Positions 8,176-18,369 are shown, numbered from the stretch's first letter. The stretch: 51,283 nucleotides of DNA from Haloarculaceae archaeon H-GB1-1 (GCA_029688825.1 JARUKX010000029.1:1-51283), one strand, 5' to 3'. Notes: generated by a model from the letters alone, not told the origin. Numbers and translations: made by a program.

Positions 8176-9675
8176 ATGTCACAAGCAGACGGTAACAAAA
8201 TTACATCTTCTAACCGTCAACAGGTAGACGGGACGCAATTGGTTGACGAAATCGGCATCGACCGACAGGAGATTAGGTGGCGAAAAGAGTTCACAAATTT
8301 CGATGAGGCGGACAAACAACGGCTGAGTACACTCGAATCTGTTGTTGAACCTGTTATCGATGGGGCTGTCGAGGGGTTTTACGACCACCTCCAGTCGTAC
8401 GATGAAACCATCGAGATTTTCGGGCGATCAAGCAAGGGAATCGAGGCACTCAAGCAAAACCAGCGTCAGTATCTCCAGGCCTTATTTGACGGCCAGTACG
8501 ATCGGCAACACTTCGAGAGTCGGGCCCGGATTGGCAAGATTCACGATATGCTGGATCTCGGGCCAAAAATCTATCTTGGTGCCTACAGCGTCTTCTACGA
8601 ACACCTCATCGACGCAGTGGTCGAAGACCTGAAATCTGACCTGGCGCAGACAGACGGCGGTGTCGCAACACAGCATAGTGATGCCTTGACTCCCGATGAA
8701 GCGCTGGATGCACTTGCCGACCGCACTCGGTCGATGCTGAAGGTGATGAATCTCGACCAGCAGGTGGCGATGGATACCTACATCCATTCCTACAGCCAGC
8801 AGCTCGAAACCAAACTCGAACAGCAACGACAGGTCATCGCGGAGGTTGATGACGAAGTGACTGAGGCCACACAGGCAGCCGACAACATCGCAACAAGCAC
8901 CGAGACGATTAGTGAGGAGGCCCGCGACCAGGCCGAGTCAATGGGAGAGGTGGCAGGCGAGGTCGCCGACATGTCTGCGACCGTCGAGGAAATTGCTTCG
9001 ACTGCAGAAGAAGTAGCCACGACCAGTGAGAATGCCGAGACACTTGCCGAAGAAGGTCGGGCGGCTGCGACGGAAGCTATCGACATGATGGAACGAGTTG
9101 ACGACTCTGCGAAGACTGCTGCCGCCGACGTGGGGCAGTTGCAGGAGCGTATTGACGAGATAGACGAAATTGTCGAGGTCATCAACGATATCGCCGAGCA
9201 GACCAATATGCTCGCACTCAATGCCTCAATCGAGGCTGCCCGGGCCGGCGATGCTGGCGATGGATTCGCCGTGGTTGCAAACGAGGTGAAGAACCTCGCT
9301 GAGGAATCGCAAGAACATGCCGGCGAGATCGAAACAATGGTGTCCGATATCAAAGAGGATACCGCAGAGACAGTTGCGAGTCTGGAGCAAACCACCGAAG
9401 AAGTCGATCAGGGAATCGAACAGGTTACCGAAGCGATGGACACACTGCAAGACATTGCTCAATCCGTCCAAGAGGCCTCACAGGGAATCCGTGAAGTCTC
9501 GGATGCGACTGACGATCAGGCCGCCAGTACCGAAGAAGTCGCCAGCATGGTTGACGAGTTAGTCGAGCAGGCAGATACCGTCGCCGATGAAATTGAAGAT
9601 GTCGCTTCCGCCAATGACGAACAGGCAGAGAACGTGAAACGAATCAACAACACGGTTCAACAGCTGACTGACTGA
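8176..9675 (+). CDS. HemAT-type globin-coupled oxygen transducer
   Basis: A 499-aa soluble chemotaxis transducer with no membrane segment. Residues about 25-215 form a protoglobin sensor domain; His123 in [13 protein letters not shown] is at the position of the proximal heme ligand His123 of Halobacterium HemAT. A long coiled coil leads to the methyl-accepting signalling domain, whose conserved hairpin tip is at about 335-375 ([20 protein letters not shown]). HemAT proteins bind O2 at the heme and pass the signal to CheA/CheW for aerotaxis. The length is close to the known haloarchaeal HemAT (about 490 aa). A histidine kinase follows after 25 bp, which points to a joint sensory role. Confidence 0.93.
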   Translation: MSQADGNKITSSNRQQVDGTQLVDEIGIDRQEIRWRKEFTNFDEADKQRLSTLESVVEPVIDGAVEGFYDHLQSYDETIEIFGRSSKGIEALKQNQRQYLQALFDGQYDRQHFESRARIGKIHDMLDLGPKIYLGAYSVFYEHLIDAVVEDLKSDLAQTDGGVATQHSDALTPDEALDALADRTRSMLKVMNLDQQVAMDTYIHSYSQQLETKLEQQRQVIAEVDDEVTEATQAADNIATSTETISEEARDQAESMGEVAGEVADMSATVEEIASTAEEVATTSENAETLAEEGRAAATEAIDMMERVDDSAKTAAADVGQLQERIDEIDEIVEVINDIAEQTNMLALNASIEAARAGDAGDGFAVVANEVKNLAEESQEHAGEIETMVSDIKEDTAETVASLEQTTEEVDQGIEQVTEAMDTLQDIAQSVQEASQGIREVSDATDDQAASTEEVASMVDELVEQADTVADEIEDVASANDEQAENVKRINNTVQQLTD

Positions 9676-9700
9676 ATCGGTGATAAAATATAGAATATAT

Positions 9701-12610
9701 ATGAGTTCATCGGACCGATCCAATACCGATTTACCGGGCCAACAACAGGCACGAAGCAACGCACTCGAACGAGTATCCGATGGCGTGGTGTCTCTGGATT
9801 CTGACCTCCGGTACACGTACGTGAACAGGAGGGCTGCAGACCTCCTCGATACCGATCCCGAGTCACTGCGTGGCGAGTACATATGGGATGTATTCCCCGA
9901 CCCTGAGGGGACCACGGCGGAGGGGGCTATCGAGCGGGCGATCGAAACCGAGCAAATGACGTCTTTCGAACGGTACAACGAAGCGTTGGACACGTGGTGG
10001 AAGGTCAGAGTCCATCCCGACGACACAGGTGTTACTGTTTTCTTCAACGATATCACTGAAGAACAGGAACGTCTGTACGAACTGGAACGGACAGACACGT
10101 TGTTCCAGAACGCGCAGGATGGCCTGTTCGTCATCGACGTCGAAGACGGTGGAGAGAGGTTTCGCGTCAATCAGGTTAACCCTGCATACGAGACGATTTC
10201 AGGCGCTACGGCTGGCGAGCTTCAGGGAAAAACAATCCGCGAAATCACCGACAAGACGGACAGCAATCCGATCCACGAGAAATACAGAGAGTGTGTAAAC
10301 GGACGAACGTCCATTGAGTACGAAGAATCTCTCTCATCATTCCAGAGTGGTTCGTGGGGGGAAACGAGAATCGCACCGGTAGTCGTCGATGACGAGGTCA
10401 CACAGATCGTCGGATCGACGCGAAACATCACTGACCAGAAAGAGCGCGAACGACGCCTACAGAAGTTCGAAAAGATGGTCGAGCACACCGGGCACGCTGT
10501 CTTCTTCACGGACGTGGACGGTCAGATCGAGTACGTGAATCCAGCATTCGAGGATCTGACCGGATACACGTCTGCTGACGCACTCGGAGAAACGCCAGAC
10601 TTGCTTAGTTCCGGCGAACACGACGAGGCGTTTTTCGCCAATCTATGGGAGACCGTTCTGGACGGCAACATCTGGAGTGGCGAGATCGTGAACGAATGCA
10701 AAGACGGCACACGATTCGTCGCCAACCACACGATTGCGCCGGTGACCGACGACTCGGGCGATGTGACCGACTTCGTCGCAATCTACGACGATATCACTGA
10801 GCGCAAGGAGCGCGAACGACGTCTACAAACACACGAACTAGTCGTCCAGACGATGAACGAAGTCGCGTTTCTCGTTGACGAGGACAAGCGAATCCGGTTT
10901 GCCAATGATGCGGCACTCGATTTTGCAGACGAACCCCGCGAGGCGATCGAGGGGCTCCCCATCGGGCCAATCACCGAGGAAATGGCTGCGACGGATGAAG
11001 ACCCCCGACGCTTCCTGGACGCGATCGATGCACTCTTGGACGACGTCGAACCTGAGGTCGGCAGTTGGATTCGAGAACCGAAAGGCTCGAAGACGTTGAG
11101 CTTCGAATTTGACCTCTCACTGGAGTCTATCGGGGATATCCATACCGAACAACGGCTTGTCCCGGTGGAACTCTACGACGGCGCGCGAGGTGTCGCGGTC
11201 ATTTCGAGGGACGTCACCGCGCGCACGGAGAGCGAACAGACAATCAAGACACACCTGGAGCAGGCACAAAGCATCGGAACAGTTGGGAGTTGGCACCTGG
11301 TCTTCGACGACCACACCCTGTACTGGTCGGACGAGTGCTATCGAATGTTCGGCATCCAACCGGACCAGACGATGACCTACGAACGCTTTCTGGATTCGGT
11401 TCATCCCGAGGACAGCGAGAGACTCGATGAGGCGTGGAATGCTGCTTTAGAGGGGGCTCCCTACGAAATCGAACACAGAATCGTGGTCGATGACGAGGTA
11501 AAGTGGGTACGGGAGACGGCGGACATCACATTTGACGACGATGGCGAACCGGTGGAAGGTGTAGGGGTGGTCAAAGATATCACAGACCGAAGAGAACGCG
11601 AGCGCGAAATCATCGAGCAGAAACGACGGTATGAGTCGCTGTTCAACAGCGTCGGCGGCGCGATCGTGGTCACGGATCTTGATGGCTATATTACGACCTG
11701 CAACCCGGGCTTTACCGACCTGTTTGGCTACGATAGTACCGACGTTGCGGGCACTCACCTCAGCACGATAATAGACGAGTGCTCGGATCTGGAGCGCTTG
11801 CTTGAGACGACAGACGCCCGCCGCGAATCGCTACTGGTCGACTACAAGAAGAACTCGGGGCAGGTCTTTCCGGGAGAATCACGAAGCTTACCGCTTCGAA
11901 CTCACGGTGGCGACATCCGTGGCCACGTTATTCATATAGTTGATGTTTCTGAGGCAAAAGAAACCCGGGAGCAGCTGCAAGTTCTCAGCCGTGTCTTCCG
12001 GCATAACGTGAAGAATGACATGAATGTCATCCAAGGGCGTGCCGAAGTCATCGAACAGCAAGGGTCACATGCGGTGTCGTCCGACGCAGAGAAGATACTC
12101 GAAAAAAGTGAAAAATTCGTCGAGATGGCAGAGAATCATCAGCGAATCACCGACCTTCTCATCGACAATGCCGAAACCGTCGATGTGGATTTAGTCCAGG
12201 GAACTCAACAGGTTGTCTCGGACGTCCAAACGGAGTATCCTGCTGCAACAGTGCAGACAGATCTGGCCACTGAATGCCGGACGAGTGTCGCTCGCGGGAT
12301 TGATGAAGCAATTCGAGAGTTGGTAGAGAATGCGATCATTCACTTGGATCGGGACCACCCGACCGTTGATATCGAACTCCGCTTCGCGGATAGAATGGCT
12401 GAACTGACGATACGAGACGATGGACCGGGAATCCCCGAGCAGGAATGGAGCGTGCTGACGGCGGATGGCGAGATCGATCCGTTAAACCATGGAACGGGAC
12501 TCGGACTTTGGTTCGTCAAGCAAGTTGTTCGCCGTTCGAATGGGACGTTGTCGTTGGACACGAATGACTCGGGAGGGGCGAGCGTAACTATTCGGCTTCC
12601 TGAGAGCTAG
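9701..12610 (+). CDS. Multi-PAS sensor histidine kinase (soluble)
   Basis: A 969-aa kinase without membrane segments. About six PAS/PAC repeats fill residues 20-755, several closed by the PAC motif DITE(R)KERERR. The phosphoacceptor is His768 in SRVFRHNVKNDMNVIQG, the haloarchaeal H-box type. The ATPase domain shows an N box (ELVENAIIHLD, near 872), a G1 box (DDGPGIPE, near 906) and a G2 box (HGTGLGLWFVKQV). It probably follows heme, flavin or redox ligands in its PAS domains and phosphorylates an unlinked regulator. Start choice: a GTG at 9680 in the same frame is possible, but the ATG at 9701 directly follows an AT-rich stretch and loses no domain. Confidence 0.88.
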   Translation: MSSSDRSNTDLPGQQQARSNALERVSDGVVSLDSDLRYTYVNRRAADLLDTDPESLRGEYIWDVFPDPEGTTAEGAIERAIETEQMTSFERYNEALDTWWKVRVHPDDTGVTVFFNDITEEQERLYELERTDTLFQNAQDGLFVIDVEDGGERFRVNQVNPAYETISGATAGELQGKTIREITDKTDSNPIHEKYRECVNGRTSIEYEESLSSFQSGSWGETRIAPVVVDDEVTQIVGSTRNITDQKERERRLQKFEKMVEHTGHAVFFTDVDGQIEYVNPAFEDLTGYTSADALGETPDLLSSGEHDEAFFANLWETVLDGNIWSGEIVNECKDGTRFVANHTIAPVTDDSGDVTDFVAIYDDITERKERERRLQTHELVVQTMNEVAFLVDEDKRIRFANDAALDFADEPREAIEGLPIGPITEEMAATDEDPRRFLDAIDALLDDVEPEVGSWIREPKGSKTLSFEFDLSLESIGDIHTEQRLVPVELYDGARGVAVISRDVTARTESEQTIKTHLEQAQSIGTVGSWHLVFDDHTLYWSDECYRMFGIQPDQTMTYERFLDSVHPEDSERLDEAWNAALEGAPYEIEHRIVVDDEVKWVRETADITFDDDGEPVEGVGVVKDITDRREREREIIEQKRRYESLFNSVGGAIVVTDLDGYITTCNPGFTDLFGYDSTDVAGTHLSTIIDECSDLERLLETTDARRESLLVDYKKNSGQVFPGESRSLPLRTHGGDIRGHVIHIVDVSEAKETREQLQVLSRVFRHNVKNDMNVIQGRAEVIEQQGSHAVSSDAEKILEKSEKFVEMAENHQRITDLLIDNAETVDVDLVQGTQQVVSDVQTEYPAATVQTDLATECRTSVARGIDEAIRELVENAIIHLDRDHPTVDIELRFADRMAELTIRDDGPGIPEQEWSVLTADGEIDPLNHGTGLGLWFVKQVVRRSNGTLSLDTNDSGGASVTIRLPES

Positions 12611-12855
12611 TTCTCCGGTCGGAGTATCCGAAGGCGGACAACGCGGACATCGCCCGGTGGTGGAGTGTAGACGACGACGAGCAACTGTGCCACCGCATGG
12701 AAAGAATCCACGAGGGTGGCGACGTCTGCGAGGTGAAGACGGTTGACCACGGCGTGGTCATCGGTTACGATGGCGACCGCCCGGTGGAGAGAGCGACGTC
12801 CGGGCTGAACCGCGTCGGGAATCACTCGAAGTACGGTTCGGAGAGCTTCGAGTGA
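12604..12855 (+). pseudogene. Orphan C-terminal gene fragment, unknown family
   Basis: After the kinase gene, a frame opened by the in-frame TGA at 12601-12603 runs for 83 codons to a TGA at 12853. It has protein-like content: SEYPKADNADIARWWSVDDD and, near the end, GLNRVGNHSKYGSESFE. No start codon or promoter fits a full gene; the first in-frame ATG is well inside. It is probably the tail of a gene cut at a rearrangement junction near 12610. I do not recognise the family. Confidence 0.35.
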
Positions 12856-12985
12856 AGCCAGGGATTCCAGACGAAACTATCGTCAAGAAACAGATAGGAA
12901 AGCCGAAGTCGGAGCACTGACAAACGAACAATGATCGGCAAGGATTCCGCAGTGTCTGAGTCGGTCAGACTGAATAAAGTACATC

Positions 12986-13004
12986 ACATTGCCAACAACT
13001 GCTA
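12986..13004 (-). repeat. 19-bp inverted repeat, right copy
   Basis: Exact reverse complement of 6358-6376. Its outer three bases are the TAG stop codon of the adjacent surface-protein gene; the other 16 lie in that gene's 3' flank. A small hairpin (GTCTGA at 12954-12959 with TCAGAC at 12965-12970) is next to it and could serve as a terminator. Confidence 0.6.
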
Positions 13005-16000
13005 GCGCCGCCGGAACCGAACGGCGAGGACGACAGCCAGCAGGGCGAGCACCGCCCCGAGGACGCCGAATCCGGGACCGGTTCCGCTCGTCGTCGTGAC
13101 AGGCGACTGCTCGGACGCTGCCGTCTCGGTGGCCGTCGGCGCTTCGGTGGTCGTCGGTGTCGGACTGGCGGTCTCGACCGCCGTCGTCCTCGCGGTCGGA
13201 GTCGCCGTCGGTGTAGCCGTCTCGGTCGTCGTCGCCGTTGTCTGTGCGGAGTGGTCGTCGATGCCGACCGCGAACGTCGAGAAACTGTCCGTCGTCGCCT
13301 CGAACGTTCCGTCGCCGAGGTACGTCGTGGGGATGGGCTCCCACTCGCCGGCGGTCTCGTCGTAGTGGTAGGCCTGGACGTCGGCGGCGGTCGCGTTGCG
13401 GCCCGCGAACTGGTAGTCGGGCACGGAGAAGGTGAACGCGCCGCCCCTGTCACGGCCGGCGAGGTCGCCGACCACGTCGATGGTCACGTAGCTCAACACC
13501 TCGGTCCCGTCGGTGGGGGAGACGGTCGCTGGGGGCTGGGTGTCCGCGACGACCTCGACCGCGTTGTCCGACGTGGTGCTCGTCTCGAAGGTCAGGCGCG
13601 TCTCGCTGATCTCGACGCCGGCCGCACTGACACCGGTGACGGGGACGTGTACGGACGTGTTCGCGGCGACGCTGTCCAGGGTCGCCACCGCGTCCCCGGC
13701 CCCGACGCGGACGGAGGTCTGCGGCTGGTCGTCCCCGTCGGACGACCCGCTGGAACTGCTCGAACTACTCGACGTCGCTGCTGCAGAGGGGCTGACCGCG
13801 ACGGTCCCCGCTGAGTAGTGGATGTCGAGGTGGATGCGGACGCCGTCGTCGAGGTCGGTCACCTGGAAGTTCTGGCTCGTGCCCTGGTACATGACCTGAA
13901 GTTCGCTGGCGGCGTTCGCGGGGTCGACGCCCCACTCCTGGAGTTGCGAGTCGGGAATTGTCGCCTCGTAGAAGCCGCTGTGGGTCTCACCGTCGGTGGT
14001 ACGGTGGGGACCGGCGACCCACACTTTGAGCGTGTCGTTGACGACGCGCGGCGGCGCGAACGTCTGGGCGTTCGTCGTGACCGTCATGCCGCCGAAGTTC
14101 TGGCGCACACCCGGTGGTGCGGTCGCCATGTCGAAGACGCCGAAGTACACGGTCCTGTTCCAGCCAAGGTCCGCCCGATCGTTTCGGCCGGACGGCCACT
14201 GGACATCGCTGGGGCTCTGTTGCATCAGCGGCCCGATGGTCACGCTGGGGTCGTTCAGGCCCTGGAGGTCGACCGCCTTCGTCCGGATGGAGATGTCAGT
14301 CGCGTCCGGGTTCGACTCGTTCTGTTCGGTCGACCACGTCACGTCGCGCGCGCCCCACAGCAGCGTCGTAGGCTCGTAGTTCGTCACGGTCGCGTTGATC
14401 CGGAACTCGGTGTTCCCATCGACGCCGAGCCCTTGCAGTTCGTTCGGCATCCCCTGTTGCTGATTCGAGCTCTCGTTGCGGACCCGGACCATCAGCATGC
14501 CCTGCTGGACCTGTGCGGAGAGGCCGACGTTCGCGGTGTCGACGCCGGCGGGGTTCAGCACCTCGATCGACGAAGACGTTATCTCGGTCTTCTGGAGGCT
14601 GAAGTCGGCAGTCTCCGAGGTCCCCGCCGACGGGCTCGCGGTCTGTGGGGCCGCGGTCTGGCCCTGTGCGAACACGGTCACCTGGTAGTCCTGGCCGGGT
14701 GCGACGGTGAGGTTGTACTCGCCGTTCGCGTCGGTCTGCGTGAACGTCGGCTCGCCGTCGCCCCCGTCGGCCATGACGACGACGTTCTGCACCGGGCCGT
14801 TAGTGTTGGTGACCGTCCCCTCGACGTAGGCGGCCTGGGCGAGCTGGAGTCGGGTGGTCGTCTGGGCGTTCCCGGTGACGTTGACCTCGGTCTGGACGGC
14901 GTTTGCGTAGCCCGACGCGGAGGCGGTGACCTCGTAGGTTCCCTCCGGCACGGACACGCTGAACTGCCCCTGGGCGTCGGTCGTCGTGGACTCGAAGTTC
15001 GTGTAGGTACTGTCGACGGCCTCGATGGACGCGCCGGAGACCGGGTTGCCGTCGGGGTCGACGACGGTTCCGGTGAGCGTGCCGCTCGGGGGTGCCTTGC
15101 TCATGGTCAGGTCCTCGGTGACCGTCGCTCCCTTCGACACGCTGACGCGAAAGGCCGCGGCGTGTTCGTACGTCTCCGGCGGTTGGTCGAAGGCGAACAC
15201 GTCGTAGGTGCCGGCCGGAACGCCCAGCGAGTAGTCGCCGTTGGCGTCGGTCCTCGTCGAATCAACCTGCTGGCCCTGGCTCTGGTTCCACGCGATGACG
15301 TCCATCCCCGAGAGCGCCGAGCCCGAGTCGTTCGTGACGGTGCCCTGGATGGTGCCCGCCTGGGCGAGCTGGAAGGTGTGTGCCTTCGTGGCGTTCTCGC
15401 CGAGGGTGACGCCCGACCAGGTCTGGCTCGCGTAGCCGCTCTTCGAGACCGTGACGTCCCACGTGCCGGTGGCGACGTCTTTGCTGAACGTGTTCGAGCC
15501 ACCGGTCGACAGCGGGTGGACGGTGTTGGAGTTGGTGTTCGAGATCTTCACCGTCGCCCCGGTGAGCGCGTTCCCGGCGGCGTCCTGGATGGTCCCACTG
15601 ACCGTTCCCGTCGGCGACAGGGCGGCGTCTTTCGTCACCGTGGCATCGGGGTCGAGCCTGACGTGGCGGTACGTCGTCTGGTTGTAGTGTTCGGCCGTGA
15701 TGGCGACCGTGTAGTGGCCCGGGCCGACCGTGACGGCGTAGTCGCCGTTCGCGTCCGTCGTCGTGGTCGCCACCGTCCGTCCGTTCTCGCGGACAGTGAC
15801 GTCGGCGCCGGCGAGCGTCTGACTCGGGTTCGTCGCGTTGGTCACCGTTCCCTGGAGGGTTCCGGAGGAGATACCGAATCCCTTCTGTCGAGCGGCGAAC
15901 TGTGTCCCGTCGAAGAGCCTGATCGCTGCGCTACTGTAGACTCCGGCAGTCGAGGGGTTCGTGATCTTCTGTCCGGTCGTGTTGACCGTGATCTTCTCGT

Positions 16001-16412
16001 TTCCGGTGAGCGACGGCTGGCCGCCGCTCGCGAACGTGATGACGAGCGTTTGGCCGGCGTCTTCGGTGGTCACGCTCTCGATGGTGCCTACCTGCGAATC
16101 GTTCACCTGCACGGAGACGTCGCTCGTCGTGAGGCCGTTGAAAGTGGTGTCCTGGCCCGAGTAGTCGAGTTTGACCGTCCCGAGGTCCTGCTCGACGCTC
16201 GAATCGAGCGTGACCGTCCAGTTGTGGTTGGTGTCCGTCGCCGGGTACGAGTCGTCGCTGATACCCCCGTCAGCCATTCTGAGAGTGGCGGACGTGGTGT
16301 TCCCGGCCGCGGCTGCCGCGGGTGCAACGGTGACGCCCGCGAACGACGCCAGCACGAGCATCGTGACGACCATGAAAGCGGATAGTTTCTCGTGTGTCCC
16401 TCTCCTGCGCAT
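13002..16412 (-). CDS. Large surface protein with carboxypeptidase-regulatory repeats and PGF-CTERM anchor
   Basis: A 1136-aa exported protein. Residues 1-36 are a Sec signal peptide. Residues up to about 180 resemble the N-terminal part of haloarchaeal surface glycoproteins. About five CarboxypepD_reg-like beta-sandwich repeats follow (about 180-615), each opening with a G-T-(V/I) motif such as GTVTN or GTIQD and containing DANG(D/E)Y. After a middle domain and a poly-Ser linker comes a PGF-pre-PGF-type domain (about 925-1065), a Thr-rich stretch and the tripartite sorting tail GPGFGVLGAVLALLAVVLAV-RFRRR. Archaeosortase A is expected to process this tail and attach a lipid. The ATG at 16412 is chosen because a TATA-like box (16438-16447) covers the only longer start. 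Confidence 0.88.
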   Translation of the reverse strand: MRRRGTHEKLSAFMVVTMLVLASFAGVTVAPAAAAAGNTTSATLRMADGGISDDSYPATDTNHNWTVTLDSSVEQDLGTVKLDYSGQDTTFNGLTTSDVSVQVNDSQVGTIESVTTEDAGQTLVITFASGGQPSLTGNEKITVNTTGQKITNPSTAGVYSSAAIRLFDGTQFAARQKGFGISSGTLQGTVTNATNPSQTLAGADVTVRENGRTVATTTTDANGDYAVTVGPGHYTVAITAEHYNQTTYRHVRLDPDATVTKDAALSPTGTVSGTIQDAAGNALTGATVKISNTNSNTVHPLSTGGSNTFSKDVATGTWDVTVSKSGYASQTWSGVTLGENATKAHTFQLAQAGTIQGTVTNDSGSALSGMDVIAWNQSQGQQVDSTRTDANGDYSLGVPAGTYDVFAFDQPPETYEHAAAFRVSVSKGATVTEDLTMSKAPPSGTLTGTVVDPDGNPVSGASIEAVDSTYTNFESTTTDAQGQFSVSVPEGTYEVTASASGYANAVQTEVNVTGNAQTTTRLQLAQAAYVEGTVTNTNGPVQNVVVMADGGDGEPTFTQTDANGEYNLTVAPGQDYQVTVFAQGQTAAPQTASPSAGTSETADFSLQKTEITSSSIEVLNPAGVDTANVGLSAQVQQGMLMVRVRNESSNQQQGMPNELQGLGVDGNTEFRINATVTNYEPTTLLWGARDVTWSTEQNESNPDATDISIRTKAVDLQGLNDPSVTIGPLMQQSPSDVQWPSGRNDRADLGWNRTVYFGVFDMATAPPGVRQNFGGMTVTTNAQTFAPPRVVNDTLKVWVAGPHRTTDGETHSGFYEATIPDSQLQEWGVDPANAASELQVMYQGTSQNFQVTDLDDGVRIHLDIHYSAGTVAVSPSAAATSSSSSSSSGSSDGDDQPQTSVRVGAGDAVATLDSVAANTSVHVPVTGVSAAGVEISETRLTFETSTTSDNAVEVVADTQPPATVSPTDGTEVLSYVTIDVVGDLAGRDRGGAFTFSVPDYQFAGRNATAADVQAYHYDETAGEWEPIPTTYLGDGTFEATTDSFSTFAVGIDDHSAQTTATTTETATPTATPTARTTAVETASPTPTTTEAPTATETAASEQSPVTTTSGTGPGFGVLGAVLALLAVVLAVRFRRR

Positions 16413-16437
16413 GAATAGTGCATCCGACTCGGAAAAT

Positions 16438-16447
16438 CGCAATAAAC
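16438..16447 (-). promoter_or_regulatory. TATA-like box of the surface-protein gene
   Basis: GTTTATTGCG on the minus strand, about 30 nt upstream of the ATG at 16412. It excludes the TTG at 16442 as the start. Confidence 0.45.
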
Positions 16448-16522
16448 GCTCCCCTCTGGTTCTCAGGGCTGATATCCTCGCGTCGACGGCAGCGAAAGAG
16501 ACAGGGATTCGCAGCGCTCGCG

Positions 16523-17419
16523 CTACTCGGGCAGGTCGTCGGTCGTCATGGATTCGGCGGCGGCCTCGCCGAGTAGCTGTCGGGCCTTCTGGACGACGTA
16601 GTACCGCCCCAGCGCGACCTGCCGGTCCGGCTGTTGCGGGTGAGTGTGTTGCAGTTCGAATGCAGCCTGGTCCTGGAACGCAGCCAGGGTGTCGTCGATC
16701 TCCCGCAACGCCGAGAGCGGGACGAACCGGTCTCCGTCTTCGGGTATCGCATCCGATTCGGGCTGGTCCTGGGTCGCCTGTTCCTGTCGGGGAAGATGAA
16801 AACGGGGTTGCGGCGGTTGCGGCGAGTGCTGCTGAGCGGGGTTGCCCCGACTCGGCGGCTGGGTCGTCGCTTGTCGCGACTGGTCTAGCTGTCGTGGGCG
16901 CTGTTGAGGTCGTTGGCCCTGAGCCGGCGAGTGGCCGGTCTGTTGCGGGGGCTGCTGCTGCGGGGCTTGTTCCTGCGGTTCCTGGCCTGCGCCCCGTCGA
17001 GCCTGCCGTTCAGGTGGTGCTTCCCGGGACTCCTCCTCATCCGGTCGCTCGGTTCCAGCGGGCTTCGCGTCGGCAGGTGGGTCCGTCCGTTCGGCACGTT
17101 CGTCGGTCGGTTCTCCACGGTCGGCGTCGTCGGGGGGCGACGGCTCCCACGCCGTCTCCTGGACCGCTGCGTCCAACTCCCGCAACTGCTCCGTATACGC
17201 ATCGACGAGTTCCTCGTCCCGTTCGTCCTGAACCTCTGCTTCGGAGATCTCGCCACTCTTCATGTTGTTCCGGATGCGGGACGCATAGCCAGTGGACGCC
17301 GCCGCTATCTCGGCGATGACCGAGTTCTTCACGTCGGGGCCACCGGCGAGCCACGCGTTGACGAGTCGCTTCCGTTTCGACAGATCCTCGGCGATGGTCT
17401 CGGGTTCCGTATCGCTCAT
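16523..17419 (-). CDS. Q/P-rich protein of unknown function with small N- and C-terminal domains
   Basis: A 298-aa protein. Residues about 5-70 are helical and look like a small helix-turn-helix (SVIAEIAAASTGYASRIRNN). Residues about 90-235 are low complexity, dominated by Gln, Pro, Arg and Glu. A C-terminal helical segment of about 55 residues (RFVPLSALREIDDTLAAFQD onward) closes it. No signal peptide or membrane segment is visible. It is transcribed in the same direction as the surface-protein gene, ending 110 bp upstream of it. The ATG at 17419 is chosen over a longer start 24 nt upstream. I do not recognise a family; DNA or RNA binding is only a guess from the N terminus. Confidence 0.65.
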   Translation of the reverse strand: MSDTEPETIAEDLSKRKRLVNAWLAGGPDVKNSVIAEIAAASTGYASRIRNNMKSGEISEAEVQDERDEELVDAYTEQLRELDAAVQETAWEPSPPDDADRGEPTDERAERTDPPADAKPAGTERPDEEESREAPPERQARRGAGQEPQEQAPQQQPPQQTGHSPAQGQRPQQRPRQLDQSRQATTQPPSRGNPAQQHSPQPPQPRFHLPRQEQATQDQPESDAIPEDGDRFVPLSALREIDDTLAAFQDQAAFELQHTHPQQPDRQVALGRYYVVQKARQLLGEAAAESMTTDDLPE

Positions 17420-18369
17420 TGCTGCCGGTGAAAGCACGGTCACCCGCTTTGTTATGCTTCGACAACTCCGTATAACGTGTCCGTAAAATGTAATAAACGG
17501 GTGAACACAGCCGGGGCTCCCGAGTCCGGCTGGTCGCGTTTCGGGTGGTGTCTGGGATCAGTGAGCGAAGCTCGGGAGGCAGTTTCCCAGCCGAATATAT
17601 CGAATGAGATATGTGTATGAAAACAAAGTAGATTGGAGATATAATGCTGTACATATGTGTTCTATAGCGTCCGACCACCCTGTTACGCTGTCTGAAGCGG
17701 CGGCCCGCCCGTCACTCGGTGTGTGGCGTATTCCACTCCAGAGCGCGACCACGGTTTCGACGTCGTGTATTGCCGTCGGTGGTCGAGAGTAAGTCGAGTG
17801 AGATGGGTTCTCGTGGTCGGAAACAGGTGCAGTGCGGACCCTCCATCGGTCTGTGGCTTCCGTCGGCGGACAGCCAGCGATGGTGGTCGGAGATGCCGAC
17901 CACTCGTCGCCAACTGCAATCGACTGTGGAGCGTTCTCTCCGACGGGATGGAACCCGGTCTCCACTCTCCGGTCGGAACGACGGATAGCGAGAGTCGACG
18001 CCAAATTATAAGAAAATCAAATGATAAATATACCTGATGTGTTGTCTCTGAGGGCGCTGTCTTTCGAGCCCCATCGCTCACGCTGGTTGCCGCTCGTGCT
18101 TCACGATAGGCAGGCCGATCGACGGCTGGGGACCTCGAGTGTCGTCGATGCTGGGCGTTGCACCCCCGGTTGACGGGCTCGAATCGAACGTGTTCGGCAC
18201 GACCTCGGATCTGGTGCGTCGTGGGGAGCGCCGATAGCGCCCTCGTAACGGTCGATATAAGTGTCCGACCTACTCAATACAGGTATCAGCGATACTCGCT
18301 CCTCGTGGCCCAACGTCGTCGGGTGAACGTCCCATCGCGACGGTCGGGTGACTGGAGTAATGGACACGA
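17420..18369. other. 950-bp stretch without a convincing gene
   Basis: Frames here lack protein-like composition and good starts. Visible items are a hairpin GTGGTCGG-AGATG-CCGACCAC near 17883-17903, an AT-rich block at 17595-17660 and a TATA-like GATATAAG near 18254-18261 that may serve the kinase gene starting at 18370 with a leader of about 80-90 nt. Otherwise I see nothing supported. Confidence 0.5.

Noticed and set aside
13818-16385. 855-codon open frame opposite the surface-protein gene
   Set aside because: It is the antisense shadow of a clear secreted protein in high-G+C DNA; the translation is Arg/Val/Asp-rich with no domain.
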